Source: DASSSQ01 sp963839285 (GTDB lineage Bacteria > Actinomycetota > Thermoleophilia > Gaiellales > Gaiellaceae). From it: a DNA stretch of 64,000 nt. Each line of letters starts with the position of its first letter. The stretch's first letter is position 1. A program made the translations under genes and the position numbers. This document shows positions 18,601 through 27,473 of this stretch, one piece after another. The stretch covers positions 806,001-870,000 of the forward strand of contig CAWIUN010000020.1 of the NCBI GenBank assembly GCA_963839285.1. The letters are read 5' to 3'. The notes under the pieces are model-generated. The model had not been told where the DNA came from. It saw only the letters and a list, made by a program, of their open reading frames with translations, and searched no databases.

Positions 18601-21520
18601 GCCCGCCGCACCCTGCACATCGGGCCGAGGTCGCACCAGGAGGGGCAGCTGCCGCCCTTCGGGTCGTGGCGCACCTCGCCGCCGCGCATCCGGCCCACGA
18701 CGGCGCCGGCCAGCTCCTGCGCGCTCTCGACCTGTCCCCAGAACGCCTCCTCGTCGAGGTAGTCGCGGGCCGAGAAGCCGGGCAGGCCGTCGTCTCGCGC
18801 CTCCGCGCGCAGCAGCCCGCGGGCCTCGCGCTGACCGGCGAGCGCCCGGTAGAGGCCGCCGAGCGGCTCGAGCCCGAGCTGGTCGCGCAGGACGAGCATG
18901 TAGAGCGGGATCTGCAGCCGCTTCTCGGAGTCGATCTTCGAGGCGGAGAAGACCGTCTTGCCCGACTTGTAGTCCCAGACGATCCCGCGCGCCGAGAACG
19001 GGTCGACGTCGACGCGGTCGATCTTGCCCGAGATCGAGAAGCCGCCCAGGTCGAGACCGTTGCGGCCCGAGCGCTCGGTGCCGAACGAGACCTCGAAGTA
19101 CTTCGGCACGAGCGGCAGGTCCGACTCGGCCTCGGCCTTGACGAGCTCGTGCAGGTCGCGGCGGAGGCCGAGGTCGAGCTCGCTCCGCTCGAGCTCGGAG
19201 AGGTCGATGCGGACGCCGCCTGCCAGCGCCTCGTCGAGGCAGGCGTCGAGGAAGCGGAGCGATTCGTCGAGGTTCTCCGGGCGGACGCGGTCGGCGCCGA
19301 CGGCCTTCGGCAGGCCCGAGAAGAACTTGTGCAGGGCGCTGTGCGCGACCGAGCCACGGAGCCTCGCGTCGACCTCGCCGTCGATCTGCCGCGGCGAGAC
19401 GAACCGCTCGACGAACCACATCGAGGAGCAGTCGGCGAAGGACTCGAGCTCGGTCGCCGAGAAGACCTGCTTCGAGCGCGAGCTCCTCGAGCACGAGCGG
19501 GTGCGTCAGCCGGGTCGGCCGCTCGAAGGCGCCGAGCGCCCGGTCGAGCCGGCGCTGCCAGTCGTTCGCGCGGGCGACCGACTCCGCCTCCTCGGGCTCG
19601 GTCGCGGCGAGCTGCGCGAGCGCGCGCAGTCGCTCCCGCTCGGACGGCGCCTCCTCGAGCGGCCAGCTCAGGCGCGAGAGCGGCCGCCGGATCGTCCAGC
19701 GGCGCACGTCCTCCTCGTCGAAGCAGGCGCGCACGTCGTCCCAGAAGGGGCTCGCCTGGCGGGGCGAGCCCTCGTCGGTCGCCGCCTCGCGGACGAGGTA
19801 GAGCCGCCGCGACGGGCGGGTGCAGGCGGTGTAGAAGAGGTAGCGCTCGCGCGCGACGGGGTCCGGGCGCTGCAGCCGCGCCTTGCGGGTCAGGTCGAGC
19901 TCGCGGCGGGCGTCGTCGTCGAGGAACGGCGACGCGGCCGTGCGGCGGGGCAGGCTGCCCTCCTCGAGCCCGAGCACGAAGACGACGTCGTAGCGGCGCC
20001 CGCGCGCGCGCATCAGGTCGATCACGTGGACGCGGCCGGACTCCTGCGGGCGCGCGAGCCGGACGGAGGCGCGCTCGAGCGCGGCGACCACGTCCTCCTC
20101 GGCGAGTCGGCCCGCCGAGCTCCTGCCAGCCGGCGAGCTCCTCGAGCACCGCCAGCGTCTCTTCGTGGGCGCGCAGGTCGAGGTTCGCGCGCTCGCCGAC
20201 CGGCGGCGCGTCGAGCCCGTGGGCCGCGCGGAGCATGCTCGCGGCGAGGCCGCCGACGGCCTCGAGCGGCGAGCCGGCGCTCCGCAGCAGCTCGAGCGGC
20301 GGCAGCGGCTGCCCGCGCAGCTCGCCGACGACCTCGTCGACGCGGTCGTGGCGGGAGACGGCGCGGCCGCGGAGCCGGCCCTCGAGGTAGTCGGCGTGCG
20401 CGCGGGTGACGCCCGAGTACGGCGAGCGGAGGAAGCGGAAGAGGTCGCCGCGGCCGCCGCCCTGCCACTCGAACGCGAGCAGGCCGAGCAGGGCCTGGCC
20501 GAACGGCGTCCGGTCGAGCCGCAGGCGGCCCTCGAACGCGTACGGGATCCCGAAGCCGCCGAGCACGGTCTCGACGGCGCCGCGGAACCGGTCGAGCGTC
20601 GGGACGACGAGGGCGATCCGCTCCGGCGGCGTGCCCGCACGGAGCAGGGCGAGCAGCTCGTCGGCGACGAGCTCGAGCGACCCGCGCGCGCCCGCGCCCT
20701 CGAGGAAGCGGACCGCGCCCTCGAGCGGGGCGGGTGCCGGCGCGGTCTCCGCGAAGAGCGCGCGCTCGAGCTGCGCCAGGGCGGGATGCGCGAAGGTCTC
20801 GTAGGCGGGCGGCAGCTCCTCGATCCGGCCCTGCGCGAGCGCCGAGAGGTCGTCGGCGGTGCGGCGCAGGCTCGCGAAGGCGGGCCGCCCGGGCTCGTAC
20901 GGGAGCGAGACGGTCACCTCCGCCCGGCCGGCGAGGGCCTCGAGCAGGCTCCATTCGGCGGCCGTCAGGTCCTCGAAGCCGTAGGCGAAGACCGGAGCGC
21001 CGTCCCAGGCGTCGAGCTCGTTCGCGACCCGCTCGGCCGCGCGCCGCTGGCGCAGCCGGCGGTCGGAGCGCCCGAGCCGCTCGAGCTCGTCCCGGTAGGC
21101 GCCGTAGAGCCGCCCGAGCTCGCCGCCGACCGCGTCGGGCGAGAGCAGCCCGGAGTCGAGCTCGGCGAGCGTCTGCAGGAGCGCCTCCGCGAAGCCGGCG
21201 AAGCGGGCGGAGCGGCCGAGCCCGTTCAGGCTCGTCTGCTGGAGGACGCGGCGGACGAGCAGCGTGCGCTGGACGTCGCCGAGCACGGGCGTGCGGTCGG
21301 CGCCCGCGCCTGCCAGCCGCTCGAACAGGTCCGGGAAGGTGCCGATCCAGCCGCCGAAGAGCGCTCCCGCGTCGGCGAGCAGGTCGCGCTGCACCCGGTC
21401 GACGTCCGACCCGTTCGGCACGATCAACACCGGCCCCTGCTCGAGCCGGGCGCGGTAGCGCTCCAGCAGCAGCGCGACCTTGCCCGCGTTCGCGGGCCCG
21501 GCGATCAGCGTCAACCCCAT
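18597..21520 (-). CDS. addB: AddB-type nuclease subunit (two frameshifts)
   Basis: About 973 residues. Helicase-like N-terminus LIAGPANAGKVALLLERY (AddB-type P-loop), then VLIVPNGSDVDRVQ; the middle has YLFYTACTRPSRRLYLVRE; the C-terminal RecB-like nuclease has GKIDRVDVD, WDYKSGKTVF and QIPLYML. Cys ligands for a [4Fe-4S] cluster: FADCSSMW before the nuclease and CPSWCDLGPMC at the end, as in AddB/Cas4-like enzymes. Extra bases near 20110 (GGCGGGCCGACTC) and 19477 (GAGCTCGCGCTCGAAG) break the frame. ATG 21520 is the first codon of the P-loop region. Partner of addA. Confidence 0.87.
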
Positions 21521-21654
21521 AGCCGACCCATGGTAGTCCGGTGGTCTGACGGCTCCCGATCGGCCGAGAGCGGAAAAGCCCGGAAACTCCGCGTTTCGTC
21601 CCGTGCCGCCGCGCGCACCGGCTGCCGCGCGCCGGGGCCGCCCCGGCGCGGAAA

Positions 21655-21700
21655 TCGGCACGAAATCGTCACGTTCCGGTGCGCGAACGAGCGCTAGCGT
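21655..21700 (+). promoter_or_regulatory. Direct-repeat promoter, plus strand
   Basis: TCGGCACG (21655-21662) and TCGTCACG (21666-21673) at an 11-bp period, CGTTCC (21672-21677) at the -35 position, a 17-bp spacer and TAGCGT (21695-21700). It matches the element at the comM promoter almost base for base (GCGGAAATCG lead-in). It faces away from addB, into the gene-poor region. Confidence 0.55.
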
Positions 21701-21767
21701 CTGCGGCTGACGATGCCGGCTCCCGCCGGTTCCCGCCCCGGTCTACCCCTCGGGAGGGCAATCTAGT

Positions 21768-22052
21768 ATGGTTGTCTGGGATAGGTCGCGAGCGGTCGCA
21801 GCCGCCGGCAGCAGAGACAAGCAGATGGAGAGATGCGTCTCGAGCCGCTCCCGCAGGGGTAGGCGCGGTCACGAGCAGCGCCTGCAGCTGGTAGAGCGAG
21901 ACCGTCCGCGCGTGGGCGCTACGCCGCTCGACCAGGAGTACCTGCGACAGTTCGCGCTGCCGAAGAAGCGCAAAAGGGAGAGAACGTCGTCGGCGAGCAG
22001 ACGTCTGGCGAAAGGTCGGCGTCGAGGGAAAGAAAAACATGCGAAGATCTAG
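21768..22052 (+). CDS. Doubtful small basic protein
   Basis: A 94-residue frame beginning 68 bases after the promoter at 21695-21700, with GGGAGGG about 10 bases before the ATG. The last half looks protein-like (TPLDQEYLRQFALPKKRKRE) and ends in a Lys/Arg-rich tail (RRRGKEKHAKI); the first half is low-quality. The base composition is lower in GC than neighbouring genes. It could be a small nucleic-acid-binding protein, or the transcript may be non-coding. No family recognised. Confidence 0.3.
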   Translation: MVVWDRSRAVAAAGSRDKQMERCVSSRSRRGRRGHEQRLQLVERDRPRVGATPLDQEYLRQFALPKKRKRERTSSASRRLAKGRRRGKEKHAKI

Positions 22053-22710
22053 CCGTTATGGCGCCGACTCGTACAACGGCCGACCTGAAGCGACGAACAC
22101 ACGGGCAAGACCGGCGACAAAGGACGCGGTGCCCTAGATCGCGAACGACGGCTCGCCGAGCGAGCAGGCAAATCGAGCAGCCCGAGATAGCCGGCGGCGG
22201 TCGCGGCGAAATCGAACCGACAGAGCAGACGGACGAGCTGGTCGAACGCGCTCGCAGAAAGACGGTCCTTGTGCGATCAACGACGATCGACACCGTCCAG
22301 TCGATCACCTAGCCTCCTCACATCCAGCAGAGACGCAACGGTGGACAGCACTGCTTGCAGCGACGAGCAGGTTTCTATCAGGTGACTCCGGCGGCACAAG
22401 GTCTGTGGCGGGAGACAGGTTATAATTTAGGGTATCACGTCAGTGTGGGTTCGGGTCATATAGTTATGGAATGTATTCTCATGAGATGATTGGATAACAA
22501 AGGAAGATATGGAAGAAAAACTGTGGGGGTTAGGGATGGGACCGGTTCCGGCGCCACCGGACGAGTCCCGGCCGGAGGCGTCCGGTCGGACGTGGCCGAA
22601 GGGGCGGCCTCGAGCGCGGGAGTTCGGGCGCGATCTCCTCACGCGCGCAGACGGCCGTGGCGGCATCACCGCCGTCCCGCGGCCGTCGATCCGGTTGCAG
22701 GCGAAGACGG

Positions 22711-22744
22711 CCACGGCGGCGGGACCCCCGTCCCGCCGCCGTGG
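22711..22744 (-). terminator. Strong GC-rich hairpin behind the zinc-finger gene
   Basis: CCACGGCGGCGGGAC (22711-22725) pairs perfectly over 15 bp with GTCCCGCCGCCGTGG (22730-22744), loop CCCC. It lies 9 bases after the stop of the minus-strand gene at 22754. There is no T tract, as is common for actinobacterial terminators. A second, weaker hairpin follows at about 22650-22690. Confidence 0.6.
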
Positions 22745-22753
22745 ATCCGTCGT

Positions 22754-22951
22754 CTAGGAGGCGACCGACTTCGGGCGCCGGCCGCGACGCGCGGCCGGGC
22801 GGCCGGGCATCTTGCCGGCGCAGTCGTCGCAGAGATCGCCCTGCTTGGCGCCCCGACGCGCGTCGGAATAGGTCAGGCGCAGCGTCGCGCCCTTGCCCTC
22901 GCCGACTTCCTTTCCGCAGTTGTCGCAAACGAGTACGGTCTTCCGAGCCAC
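22754..22951 (-). CDS. Small zinc-binding protein
   Basis: 65 residues. Two Cys pairs form a zinc site: VLVCDNCGKE and GDLCDDCAGK. The strand between them (ATLRLTYSD) is followed by a basic tail (RPAARRGRRPKS) that could contact nucleic acid. GTG 22951 is preceded by GGGAGG at 6 bases. It resembles small actinobacterial Cys4 proteins of unknown role. Followed by a strong hairpin, so it is probably monocistronic. Confidence 0.72.
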   Translation of the reverse strand: MARKTVLVCDNCGKEVGEGKGATLRLTYSDARRGAKQGDLCDDCAGKMPGRPAARRGRRPKSVAS

Positions 22952-22998
22952 GAATTCCTCCCTCGGGGGTGCGTTCGATTCACGCATGCTAGATCAAA

Positions 22999-24015
22999 TC
23001 ACGCAGCTTTTCGCGAGGACCGAATTCGCCACGAGCGGAGCAGCGAGAGAAGCGCCTGCTCTTCCGGGTCGAGCTCGGTATGCCGGCCGCGCACGACGCG
23101 TAAATGCCGTGGGCGGAAATCCTCGATCGTTCTGCCGTCGAGATACTGCTCGACAACCGCAGGGCTGACGTATGACGAACGTGCGACGGCCGGCGTGTTT
23201 CCGAGCTCCTTGCCGACCTTCCGCATCACGGCCGCGACCGCCCGCTTCCGCTCGCGCTCGCCGTCCGGCAATCCACGCTCGGCGAGCGAGACCGCGGCGA
23301 CGAGCGTCCCGCCCCAGGTGCGGAAATCCTTGGCGCTGAACTCGTCGCCCATATGCTCCCGGATGTACTCGTTCAGTTTTCGCGAGGTCAGCTTGTACGG
23401 CTTCCCGTCGCGCTCGTAGCGAAAGAGACGCGTGCCGCCGTCGAACCCGAGCAGGCGCCGCACGTCGGACGCGAGCTCCGCGTCGACGAGCGCCGTGTGC
23501 ACCTGGACGCGGTGCTTGCTCCGGAACTTGAAGGTCATCTTGCTGCCGCGGATCGCGACGTGCCGCTTCCGGAGCGTCGTGATCCCGAACGTCCGCGAGG
23601 TCTTCGCGTACCGGTCGGAGCCGACGCGGAACCAGCCGAGGTTGATCAGCCGGATCGCGATCGCGCAGACGCATTCGCAGGAGAGGTCGTCTCGCGCAAT
23701 GTGCTCGCTCGCGGCGCGCCGGAGCTCGGGAAGGCGCTCCGCGAAACGGACGAGCTTGTCGTACTTCGCCTGCTCCTGCCGGGCGCGGTAATCCGGGTGG
23801 TAGAGGTACTGGCGCCGGCCGGCCGAGTCGACCCCGACCGCCTGCAGCTTCGCCCGCGGCCTCGGCGAGATCCAGACGTCCTTCCACGCGGGCGGCACCG
23901 CCAGCGCCTCGATCCGCTCGAGCGTCGCGGCGTCGGTGATGCGATCACCGTGGCGGTCGTGGTAGCGAAAGCGACCCTTCCGGCCCTTGCGGGTGATGCC
24001 GTTTCTCCGCGCCAT
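22999..24015 (-). CDS. DNA topoisomerase IB (bacterial/poxvirus type)
   Basis: 338 residues, intact. Relaxes supercoils through a 3'-phosphotyrosyl intermediate. Seen: RKGRKGRFRYHDRHGDRIT; VWISPRPRAKLQAVGVDSAG; YHPDYRARQEQAKYDKL; the catalytic region with LRKRHVAIRGSKMTFKFRSK (Arg and Lys), TWGGTLVAA, and the Tyr in ARSSYVSPAVVEQY. ATG 24015 is chosen over an upstream ATG because the family begins with the basic ITRKGRKG segment. Divergent from the dehydrogenase gene at 24063 with 47 bp between starts. Confidence 0.92.
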   Translation of the reverse strand: MARRNGITRKGRKGRFRYHDRHGDRITDAATLERIEALAVPPAWKDVWISPRPRAKLQAVGVDSAGRRQYLYHPDYRARQEQAKYDKLVRFAERLPELRRAASEHIARDDLSCECVCAIAIRLINLGWFRVGSDRYAKTSRTFGITTLRKRHVAIRGSKMTFKFRSKHRVQVHTALVDAELASDVRRLLGFDGGTRLFRYERDGKPYKLTSRKLNEYIREHMGDEFSAKDFRTWGGTLVAAVSLAERGLPDGERERKRAVAAVMRKVGKELGNTPAVARSSYVSPAVVEQYLDGRTIEDFRPRHLRVVRGRHTELDPEEQALLSLLRSWRIRSSRKAA

Positions 24016-24062
24016 GTCGAGCGAGCCTGCCCACGGCTCCCCATCGGTACACTCGGCCACCG

Positions 24063-25133
24063 ATGGAGGCGAAGACGATCGTCGTGCTCGAAGGCGACGA
24101 GACCGGCCAGGAACTGCTCGAGGAGTCGTTGCGCGTGCTCGCGCCGGACGTACTCGGGATCGCGCTCGACCTGCCCCGCTTCGACCTCTCGCTCGAGCAC
24201 CGCCGGGCGACCGGCAACGACGTCGTCCACGACGCGGCGGCGGCGATGCGAGCGGCGGGGCTCGGCCTCAAGGCCGCGACGGTGACTCCCGAGGCGCCGG
24301 GCGACGTCGGCTCGCCGAACCGGCTGCTGCGCGAGGAGATCGGCGGCCGGGTGATCGTCCGGACCGGCCGACGGATTCCCGGGATCGTGCCCCACGGCGG
24401 CGTGCTCGGGCCGATCTCGGTCGTGCGGATGGCGGTCGGCGACGCCTACGGCGCCGAGGAGTGGCGCGAGGGCGAAGGCGCCGCGGAGGTCGCGTTCCGG
24501 ACCGAGCGGATCGAGCGCTCGATCTGTCATGCCGTCGCCGAGTACGCGTTCCGCCACGCCGAGCGCGCCGGCGCGCGGGTCTTCGGCGGCCCGAAGTACA
24601 CCGTCAGCCCCACCTACGAGGGGATGCTGAAGGAGGAGCTCGACGCCGCCGCCGCGCGGCACCCCGACGTCCCCTACGAGCCGCAGCTGATCGACGCGAC
24701 CTTCGCGCTCCTGATCGGCAAGGCCGACGTCCCGCTCGTGATCCCGACCCTGAACCGGGACGGTGACATCCTCTCCGACCTCGTGCTGCCGCTCTTCGGC
24801 TCGATCGCGGGTTCGGAGTCGCTGCTCGTCGCCTTCGACGAGGAGTACGAGCCGCGCGTCGTGATGGCCGAGGCCGCGCACGGGACGGCGCCCTCGCTGC
24901 AGGGCAAGAACGTCGCCAACCCGATGGCGATGATCCTCGCGGCCGCGTCGCTCCTCGGCTACTGCGAGGGGACGGCTCGTCGGGCCGGGCGCGCGATCAA
25001 GGAGGCGTGCCTCGAGGCGGTGGCGGCAGGCGAGCGGACGCCCGACCTCGGCGGCCACCTCGGCACGAGCGAGTTCACCGACGAGGTGATCGCGCGGACG
25101 CGGGCCAAGCTCGAGGTCTGGTCGACGCTCTAG
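24063..25133 (+). CDS. Isocitrate/isopropylmalate dehydrogenase family enzyme
   Basis: 356 residues, intact. Beta-decarboxylating dehydrogenase: EGDETGQELLEESLRVL at the N-terminus; RTGRRIPG; ERIERSICHAVAEYAF; GGPKYTVSPTYEGML; the metal-binding DGDILSDLV; and the NAD(P)-site HGTAPSLQGKNVANPMA. The GPKYT and ETGQ signatures fit isocitrate dehydrogenase better than LeuB, so it probably feeds 2-oxoglutarate metabolism, but tartrate or homoisocitrate enzymes cannot be excluded. TACACT stands 9 bases before the ATG, so the leader is very short or absent. Confidence 0.85.
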   Translation: MEAKTIVVLEGDETGQELLEESLRVLAPDVLGIALDLPRFDLSLEHRRATGNDVVHDAAAAMRAAGLGLKAATVTPEAPGDVGSPNRLLREEIGGRVIVRTGRRIPGIVPHGGVLGPISVVRMAVGDAYGAEEWREGEGAAEVAFRTERIERSICHAVAEYAFRHAERAGARVFGGPKYTVSPTYEGMLKEELDAAAARHPDVPYEPQLIDATFALLIGKADVPLVIPTLNRDGDILSDLVLPLFGSIAGSESLLVAFDEEYEPRVVMAEAAHGTAPSLQGKNVANPMAMILAAASLLGYCEGTARRAGRAIKEACLEAVAAGERTPDLGGHLGTSEFTDEVIARTRAKLEVWSTL

Positions 25134-25216
25134 GCGTCTGCGAGCTGTGTCGCGACGCGTGCAAACCCCATCGGCCCGCAGGTTCAACCCGCGACGTGTA
25201 ACCCTTCCGGGATGCC

Positions 25217-25804
25217 TCAGCGCCGCTCGAGCAGGCGCCGGCGCCAGAGATGGAGCCCGACGAGCGCGATCACGACTGCTGCCGCGGCGATCCCGCCGCC
25301 GATCGCGCCGTAGCGGGCGACGGCGTCCGCGACGGCGCGCCCGAAGTAGTAGGCGACGACGCCGACGAGGGTCGCCCAGACGATCCCGCCCGCCGCGTTC
25401 CAGGCGAGGAACCGCCACCACGGCATGTGCGAGATCCCGGCGAGCCAGGCGGCCGTCCAGCGGAGCAGCGAGACGAAGCGGCCGATGAAGACGGTCTTCG
25501 CGCCGTGCCGGCGGAAGAACCGCTCCGACGGCGGGATCACGCGCGGGGCGAAGCGGCGGACGACCGGCGCGCGCTCGATCAGCTTCCGCCCGCCGGTGCG
25601 GCCGACCCAGTAGCCGCCGTTGTCGCCGACGATCGCGGCGGCGGCGGCGACGGCGATCACGGTCGGGAGCGCGTAATGGCCCTCGGCGGCGAGGACGGCG
25701 GCCGCGATCAGCGCCGTCTCGCCCGGGAGCGGCAGGCCGAACGACTCGAGAGCGACGACCCCGAACAGCAGGATCAGCCCGTAGCTGTCCACGAGGTTCG
25801 TCAC
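25217..25804 (-). CDS. DedA family membrane protein
   Basis: 195 residues with about five hydrophobic helices. Family signatures: ALESFGLPLPGETALIAAAV, GDNGGYWVGRTGGRKLIERA, FFRRHGAKTVFIGRFVSLLRWTAAWLAGISHM with the conserved Arg residues, and WNAAGGIVWATLVGVVAYYFG. DedA proteins act as lipid scramblase-like or proton-dependent carriers in the inner membrane (undecaprenyl phosphate or phospholipid flipping; family knowledge). GTG 25804 is 6 bases after TAGGAT (25816-25811): predicted leaderless. Divergent from pntA1. Confidence 0.9.
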   Translation of the reverse strand: MTNLVDSYGLILLFGVVALESFGLPLPGETALIAAAVLAAEGHYALPTVIAVAAAAAIVGDNGGYWVGRTGGRKLIERAPVVRRFAPRVIPPSERFFRRHGAKTVFIGRFVSLLRWTAAWLAGISHMPWWRFLAWNAAGGIVWATLVGVVAYYFGRAVADAVARYGAIGGGIAAAAVVIALVGLHLWRRRLLERR

Positions 25805-25867
25805 GGATCCATCCTACGGCCGACTACGCACTCGACCGCCGCCGCGTCTGAGATAGTTCCCGGCGGC

Positions 25868-26953
25868 ATGAAGGTCGGCGTCCCGAAGGAGATCACCCCA
25901 GGCGAGCGGCGCGTCGCCCTGATCCCCGAGACGGCCGGCCGGCTCGACGGGTTCGAGCTCTTCGTCGAGCGCGGCGCCGGCGAGGCGGCCGGGTTTCGAG
26001 ACGCCGACTACGAGCGTGCCGGCGCGACGATCGTCGACGACGCCTTCAACGGCGTCGACGCGGTCGTCAAGGTGCAGAAGCCGACGGCTGCCGAGATCGG
26101 CAAGCTCTCCGACGGCCAGCTGCTGATCGCCTTCCTGCAGCCGCTCGCCGACCCGGAGGGCGTCCGCATGGTCGCCGCCCGCGGCGCGATCGCGTTCGCG
26201 ATGGAGTCGATCCCGCGGACGACGCGCGCACAGCCGATGGACGCGCTCTCGTCGCAGGCGACGGTCGGCGGCTACAAGGCCGCGCTCTACGCCGCCGAGC
26301 GCCTGCCCCGTTTCTTCCCGATGCTGATGACCGCCGCCGGCACCGTCGCTCCCGCGAAGGTGCTGGTGCTCGGCGCCGGCGTCGCGGGCCTGCAGGCGAT
26401 CGCGACGGCGCGACGCCTGGGCGCGGTCGTCGCCGGCTTCGACGTCCGGCCGGTCGTCCGCGAGCAGGTCGAGTCGCTCGGCGCGAGCTTCCTCGACCTC
26501 GGCGTCGTGGGCGAGCAGACCGAGGGCGGCTACGCCGCCGAGCTGACGCCCGAGCAGATGGCGGAGCAGCAGCAGCGGCTCGAGGAGCGCCTGCCGGAGT
26601 TCGACGCGGTGATCACGACCGCGGCGATCCCCGGCCGCGCCGCTCCGCGGCTGATCCCCGCCGGCGCGGTCGAGAAGATGCGCCTCGGCTCGGTGATCGT
26701 CGACCTCGCCGCCGAGACCGGCGGCAACTGCGAGCTGACCCGGCCGGGCGAGGAGGTCGTCGCGCACGGCGTCACGATCGTCGGCCTGACCAACCTGCCC
26801 TCGACGATGCCCTTCCACGCGAGCCAGCTGTACGCGCGCAACGTCGCGGCGCTGCTCGGCCACCTCGCCCCCGGCGGCGAGCTGAACCTGGACTGGGACG
26901 ACGAGATCACCGCCGGCGCCTGCGTCACCCGCAGCGAGGGCGTGACCGCATGA
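25868..26953 (+). CDS. pntAA: NAD(P) transhydrogenase subunit alpha, part 1 (soluble domain I)
   Basis: 361 residues, intact. Binds NAD(H). Opens with the alanine-dehydrogenase-like MKVGVPKEITPGERRVALIP; then ISPRTT-type IPRTTRAQPMDALSSQA; Rossmann motif VLGAGVAGLQAIATARRLGA; and GSVIVDLAAETGGNCELT. In this split form the alpha subunit is two genes; the second follows at 27117. The complex couples proton import to NADPH formation. The gap to pntA2 contains its own promoter and leader, so the two parts may not be strictly co-regulated. Confidence 0.93.
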   Translation: MKVGVPKEITPGERRVALIPETAGRLDGFELFVERGAGEAAGFRDADYERAGATIVDDAFNGVDAVVKVQKPTAAEIGKLSDGQLLIAFLQPLADPEGVRMVAARGAIAFAMESIPRTTRAQPMDALSSQATVGGYKAALYAAERLPRFFPMLMTAAGTVAPAKVLVLGAGVAGLQAIATARRLGAVVAGFDVRPVVREQVESLGASFLDLGVVGEQTEGGYAAELTPEQMAEQQQRLEERLPEFDAVITTAAIPGRAAPRLIPAGAVEKMRLGSVIVDLAAETGGNCELTRPGEEVVAHGVTIVGLTNLPSTMPFHASQLYARNVAALLGHLAPGGELNLDWDDEITAGACVTRSEGVTA

Positions 26954-26995
26954 GCGCGGCACGGAGGTCGAGGCGGCACTGCCGCCGTGACGATT

Positions 26996-27116
26996 TCGGC
27001 ACGGAATCGGCACAGCCGCGTGCGCATTTCGCCGGTATCGTCGACCTCGAGGGAGGCGGGTTGAGCCCCACCCTGGGTGGGGGGTCCACGGACATGGCCC
27101 CGGGAGGCACTGCCTC
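26996..27116 (+). promoter_or_regulatory. Direct-repeat promoter and conserved leader of pntA2-pntB
   Basis: TCGGCACG (26996-27003) and TCGGCACA (27007-27014) at an 11-bp period, CAGCCG (27013-27018), 17-bp spacer, TATCGT (27036-27041). The leader reads GAGGGAGGCGGGTTGA, then a hairpin CCCCAC (27066-27071) with GTGGGG (27077-27082), and CGGGAGG before the ATG. The segment from TATCGT to the hairpin is almost the same as upstream of ftsY on the other strand (43328-43381). Confidence 0.65.
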
Positions 27117-27473
27117 ATGAGTCACAACACGCTGCTCGTCTTCGAGGTGACGATCCTCGTGCTCGCGATCTTCCTCGGCTTCGAGGTGATCTCGAAGGTG
27201 CCGACGCTGCTGCACACGCCGCTGATGTCGGGCACGAACGCGATCCACGGGATCGTGATCGTCGGGGCGATGCTGGTCGCCGGCATGGGCCACAAGGACA
27301 CGCTGACGCTCGTCGTCGGGCTGATCGCGGTCGTGCTCGCCTCGGCGAACGTCGTCGGCGGCTTCGTCGTCACCGACCGGATGCTCGAGATGTTCAAGAA
27401 GCGCGAGCCGGCGCGGGCTGCGGTCAACGCCGGCGCCAACGGCGGCGCCGCCAAGGACGAGACGCCGGCATGA
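27117..27473 (+). CDS. pntAB: NAD(P) transhydrogenase subunit alpha, part 2 (membrane domain)
   Basis: 118 residues, intact. Three to four membrane helices: NTLLVFEVTILVLAIFLGFE, then SGTNAIHGIVIVGAMLVAG and LTLVVGLIAVVLASANVVGG, ending in a charged tail. This is the C-terminal membrane portion of classical PntA, encoded separately as in Rhodospirillum-type enzymes. The TGA overlaps the ATG of pntB (ATGA), giving coupled translation. Confidence 0.92.
   Translation: MSHNTLLVFEVTILVLAIFLGFEVISKVPTLLHTPLMSGTNAIHGIVIVGAMLVAGMGHKDTLTLVVGLIAVVLASANVVGGFVVTDRMLEMFKKREPARAAVNAGANGGAAKDETPA

Larger units (their letters stand above)
21521..22753. other. Gene-poor 1.2-kb region with an AT-rich core
   Basis: No confident gene. 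It holds, in order: GC-rich DNA upstream of addB with inverted repeats (GCGCCGGGGC/GCCCCGGCGC near 21629-21650); a plus-strand promoter of the repeated family (21655-21700); a doubtful reading frame (21768-22052); about 400 bases of moderate GC with no coding signal; an AT-rich block around 22415-22540 containing TATAATTTAG and TTATGGAATG, most unlike the rest of the window; and two GC-rich hairpins behind the zinc-finger gene. It could be an acquired or decayed segment, or hold an RNA gene that I do not recognise. Confidence 0.6.

Noticed and set aside
21885..21898. CAGCTGGTAGAGCG, which looks like a tRNA D-arm.
   Set aside because: No anticodon stem, T-arm or acceptor stem can be built around it.
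22058..22312. An 84-codon plus-strand frame in the gene-poor region.
   Set aside because: No Shine-Dalgarno, poor codon bias in the first half, no family pattern; I treat it as unsupported.
22415..22540. The AT-rich block as a replication origin.
   Set aside because: No DnaA-box cluster (TTATNCACA) and no dnaA, dnaN or parAB nearby.
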